Source: Agaribacillus aureus
GTDB lineage: Bacteria > Bacteroidota > Bacteroidia > Cytophagales > Cyclobacteriaceae
Reading direction: 5' to 3'
Length of the DNA stretch: 64,000 nt
NCBI GenBank assembly: GCA_030442055.1
Contig: JAUJEB010000005.1
Span: 62,001-126,000 of the forward strand
The position numbers and the translations under genes are program-made. Below are positions 61,176 through 64,000 of this stretch, one piece after another. The stretch's first letter is position 1. Every line of letters starts with the position of its first letter. The notes beneath the pieces were generated by a model. That model was given only the letters and a program-made list of their open reading frames with translations, was not told the origin of the DNA and searched no databases.

Positions 61176-61808
61176 TTAGAAATTGAATAGGAAAAAGAAG
61201 TATATAAATAACCAGAAAAAATTCATACAATGCCAAAAGGTAGTAAACATTTCAAGCTTTACCTTTTCATATGGATTAGTTGAGGTTACCAGGTTTTTTA
61301 CGGGATCCTGTATCAGCCGCCAGGTTTTGAGAAGATAGTGTACCAGTATGACCAGGCCCACCGTCATATGCAATAAGTGCAACGCAGAAATAACAATCAA
61401 AAATGAAACTGCCGGGGCTTCGGAAAGATACAAACCGGCTTGTCTCAATTCAGTCCACCCAATGAATTGACTTACCGAAAATATTAAAGTCAAACTAAGG
61501 GAACCGGCCAGATAATCTTTCATTGACAAAAGATTGTCTTTTTCGAAAGAAGGCAGCACTTTACTCACCAAATAGCTGGAAAACATTAATACCACCGTAC
61601 TGACTGCAAATGCCTTTGGGAAACGTACTTCCTCGACACCACCGGTTTCCATTCTGCCTACAGCATAAGCAAATGCCATAAAGGCAAAAATTAAAAAACT
61701 TCCGAACAATGCCAGATATAGAATCATTTTATGAGAATGAATTTTCTCAATGACCTTGAAGGTCGAATACTTTTTTTTCCGTTCTACTTTTTTGCTTTCG
61801 CCTGGCAT
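61176..61808 (-). CDS. Cytochrome c oxidase subunit III-like protein
   Basis: The 210-residue membrane protein has five to seven hydrophobic segments: ILYLALFGSFLIFAFMAFAYAVG (about 29-51), FAVSTVVLMFSSYLVS, SLSLTLIFSVSQFIGW, FLIVISALHLLHMTVGLVILVHYLL and FTTFWHCMNFFWLFIYFFFLF. The last two match the haem-copper oxidase subunit III fold (HxLH and TFWH, where the usual form is YWHFVDxxW). It has no metal site and stabilises the oxidase. It stands alone, without CoxA/CoxB, so it may be an orphan subunit or belong to a quinol oxidase elsewhere. Respiratory role inferred. Confidence 0.8.
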   Translation of the reverse strand: MPGESKKVERKKKYSTFKVIEKIHSHKMILYLALFGSFLIFAFMAFAYAVGRMETGGVEEVRFPKAFAVSTVVLMFSSYLVSKVLPSFEKDNLLSMKDYLAGSLSLTLIFSVSQFIGWTELRQAGLYLSEAPAVSFLIVISALHLLHMTVGLVILVHYLLKTWRLIQDPVKNLVTSTNPYEKVKLEMFTTFWHCMNFFWLFIYFFFLFNF

Positions 61809-61935
61809 AGTCTTTTCAAATCATGAGTGCATAATAATATTTACGGGTTCTGAGCCTTTAGTGATATAGTTCTTTACGTATAAATTTCAATTAGGATAGC
61901 CGAAAGAGCTATATAAAGTTAACGAACTTATTTGT

Positions 61936-61943
61936 TAGTTTTG
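61936..61943 (+). promoter_or_regulatory. -7 promoter element of mfd
   Basis: TAGTTTTG exactly matches TAnnTTTG, 113 bases before the TTG start. TCTACATAAG is repeated downstream (61962-61971 and 61989-61998). No TTTG at the -33 position. Confidence 0.4.
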
Positions 61944-62056
61944 CATTTTCAAATTTAAAATTCTACATAAGGAGCTATTTTAAATAAATCTACATAAGTT
62001 GATGAAGCTGCTGAAAGGGAATAATAGTTTGACCTAACGCTTTAGATATTAGTGCA

Positions 62057-64000
62057 TTGAAGATAAATGACTTCCTGAAATTGTATAAAGAAGACGGTTT
62101 GATACAAACCATTGGTGAATGTATGAAACCGAATGAAAGCAAACACATTATTTTAAAAGGGCTGGTTGGAAGTCTTGATGCTGTGGTAGCAGCAGCCCTA
62201 TATAAGCTCAACCATCAAAACCACCTATTTGTTATTCCCGATAAGGAGGCTGCTGCTTACTTTCACAATGATTTACAGAATCTAATGGGTGATAAGGAGG
62301 TTTTGTTTTTTCCTACTTCCTATCGCAGGCCTTATTTATTTGATGAAACGGAAAATGCCAATATTCTTGTTAGAGCTGAAATACTCAATCGTATCAATCA
62401 CAAGGCAGCGACCGGCGAATTAATTGTTACCTATCCGGAGGCCCTGACCGAAAAAGTAATCAATAAAAAATCATTGGTAAGCAATACATTTACTTTAAGG
62501 GCCGGCGATTCCTTCGATGCGGCCTTTATCAGTGAGCTGTTGCTTACTTACGACTTTGAAAAGACGGACTTTGTCTATGAAGCCGGTCAATTTGCGGTGC
62601 GCGGAGGGATTATTGACATTTATTCCTATGCCCATGATTTGCCTTACCGCATAGAATTATTTGGCGATGAAGTGGAGAGCATTCGGACCTTTGATCCTGT
62701 AAGCCAGCTGTCGGAGGAGGAAATTAAAGAAATAAACATTATTCCCAACATACAAACCAAGCTGCTCCAGGAGACCAGGGAATCGTTTCTGGACTATCTG
62801 CCAAGAAACACCAAGATCTGGATCAAAGACTTTGAGCATACGCTGAATACTTTTGAAAAGTATTTTGAAAAGGCGACAGAGAGTTTTGATACCATATTGA
62901 AACAAAGTGGAGAAACCAGGGTCGTCTTAAATCCGGAGGCGCTGTTTGAAACGTCAGATACCTTTCTGAAAGGACTTTCATCCTTTGTAAAAATAGAATT
63001 TGGTAATAGGGTTTTTCAGAAAAGTGATCATCATTTTCAATTTGAAGCCATCCCCCAGCCATCATTTAATAAGAATTTTGAATTGTTGGTAGATGATTTG
63101 AAAGAAAATCAGACAAATACCATTACCAATATCATGGTTGCCGAATCTTACCAGCAGATAGAAAGATTACAGACCATTTTTGAGGAGTTGGACCCAACAC
63201 TGGACTATCAGCACATGCAAATAGGCTTGCGTGAAGGTTTTGTGGACCGGCATTTGAATATTGCCTGCTACACAGACCATCAACTGTTTGATCGTTTTCA
63301 TCGGTACAAAACAAAGACCAAACACTCCAAATCAAAAGCCATTACCCTGCGGGAATTGCGGTCTTTGTCGCCGGGGGATTACGTGGTACATATAGACTAT
63401 GGGGTAGGAAGATTTGCCGGATTGGAAAAAGTGGATGTAAGCGGGAAGGAACAGGAAGCCATTCGCCTGGTATACCGCGATGATGACCTGCTGTATGTGA
63501 GTATTCATTCATTGCATAAAATTTCCAAATACAGCGGAAAGGAGGGAACGCCGCCCGCTATGAGCAAGCTGGGCTCGCAGGAGTGGGAGAATAAAAAGAA
63601 AAAAGCCAAAAAGCAACTTCAGGATATTGCAAAGGACCTTATTCAGCTTTATGCGAAAAGAAAGGCGGCGGCCGGATTTGGTTTTGCCAGCGATAGTTTT
63701 TTGCAGGCTGAGTTGGAATCGTCCTTTATGTTTGAGGATACGCCGGATCAGGCTAAAGCCACGGAAGACGTTAAGGGCGATATGGAATTAAAGCATCCGA
63801 TGGACCGGCTGGTGTGCGGTGATGTAGGTTTTGGGAAAACCGAAGTGGCGATAAGGGCTACGTTCAAGGCGGTCTGCGACAATAAGCAAGTGGCTATATT
63901 GGTACCAACCACCATATTGGCTATGCAGCATTATCACACATTTAAAGAGCGACTGAGTAATTTTCCGGTGGAAGTGGCCTATATCAACCGCTTCAAATCG
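62057..64000 (+). CDS. mfd: Transcription-repair coupling factor Mfd (5' part)
   Basis: Mfd removes stalled RNA polymerase and recruits UvrA. The visible 648 residues start LKINDFLKLYKEDG, matching the family N-terminus, so the start is TTG 62057; no ATG lies upstream in frame before a stop, and ATG 62123 would drop conserved residues. UvrB-like domain 1-2 follows (LKGLVGSLDAVVAAALYKL). Then the RNA-polymerase-interacting CarD-like domain (LRSLSPGDYVVHIDYGVGRFAGLEKV, about 430-500) and the first helicase lobe (Walker A CGDVGFGKTEVAIRA, about 590). The gene runs off the window, so the helicase end and C-terminus are missing. Confidence 0.93.
   Translation, partial: MKINDFLKLYKEDGLIQTIGECMKPNESKHIILKGLVGSLDAVVAAALYKLNHQNHLFVIPDKEAAAYFHNDLQNLMGDKEVLFFPTSYRRPYLFDETENANILVRAEILNRINHKAATGELIVTYPEALTEKVINKKSLVSNTFTLRAGDSFDAAFISELLLTYDFEKTDFVYEAGQFAVRGGIIDIYSYAHDLPYRIELFGDEVESIRTFDPVSQLSEEEIKEINIIPNIQTKLLQETRESFLDYLPRNTKIWIKDFEHTLNTFEKYFEKATESFDTILKQSGETRVVLNPEALFETSDTFLKGLSSFVKIEFGNRVFQKSDHHFQFEAIPQPSFNKNFELLVDDLKENQTNTITNIMVAESYQQIERLQTIFEELDPTLDYQHMQIGLREGFVDRHLNIACYTDHQLFDRFHRYKTKTKHSKSKAITLRELRSLSPGDYVVHIDYGVGRFAGLEKVDVSGKEQEAIRLVYRDDDLLYVSIHSLHKISKYSGKEGTPPAMSKLGSQEWENKKKKAKKQLQDIAKDLIQLYAKRKAAAGFGFASDSFLQAELESSFMFEDTPDQAKATEDVKGDMELKHPMDRLVCGDVGFGKTEVAIRATFKAVCDNKQVAILVPTTILAMQHYHTFKERLSNFPVEVAYINRFKS

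Overview
The window reads as chromosomal DNA of a free-living Bacteroidota, most likely of the Cytophagales/Cytophagia type. Supporting signs are promoter elements of the Bacteroidota form (TTTG, then TAnnTTTG), DUF1501 and DUF1800 genes with a type IX secretion (T9SS) sorting tail, two PorE-like OmpA/beta-propeller proteins, long FtsX-type permeases, a DUF4175 protein and a DUF4396 protein. All attributions come from reading the sequence; no database search was run. No rRNA, tRNA, CRISPR array, insertion sequence or prophage was seen.

Left part (1-17.3 kb), mostly plus strand: the tail of a SPOR-like protein, rmuC, a 37-residue membrane protein on the minus strand, recJ, lptB, a GH3-family adenylating enzyme, a TetR regulator with an operator inside its own promoter followed by a FabF-type ketosynthase, mscL and a DUF4332 helix-hairpin-helix protein. 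Then come two minus-strand genes (DUF1761, DUF3179), an AraC/VOC pair, an FtsX-type ABC permease, a Nudix hydrolase, and a sigZ-arsM pair likely tied to arsenic or metal stress.

Middle part (17.4-40 kb): a six-gene minus-strand copper/heavy-metal operon comprising a CxxC-AraC regulator, an HMA-DUF4396 membrane protein, an HYC_CC_PP-type Cys-rich protein, and a CusA/CusC/CusB efflux pump. It diverges from a small Lacl_2735-type gene, a DNA photolyase and an SDR/DUF2867 protein. These are followed by msrA, nhaB, ypdA, a DUF2911 protein, an acyl-CoA synthetase whose start codon lies in a 36-bp perfect palindrome, a methyltransferase, a 2-hydroxyacid dehydrogenase, a lipoprotein and a RoxA-like diheme cytochrome lipoprotein.

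Right part (40-64 kb), almost all minus strand: a TPR protein, then an AT-rich non-coding gap with a cluster of DnaA boxes (candidate oriC), an Ig-like lipoprotein, a methyltransferase, mnmG (gidA) with two perfect 16-bp parS palindromes just upstream, ybeY, an anti-sigma-type ATPase, DUF4175, a PorE-like protein, the DUF1501/DUF1800 secretion pair, a cell-wall amidase, a second OmpA/propeller protein and a cytochrome oxidase subunit III-like gene. The window ends inside mfd (plus strand), which appears to start at TTG. The oriC-like cluster and the parS pair lie within 5 kb of each other and suggest this is the replication-origin region, although gene directions do not diverge cleanly there.
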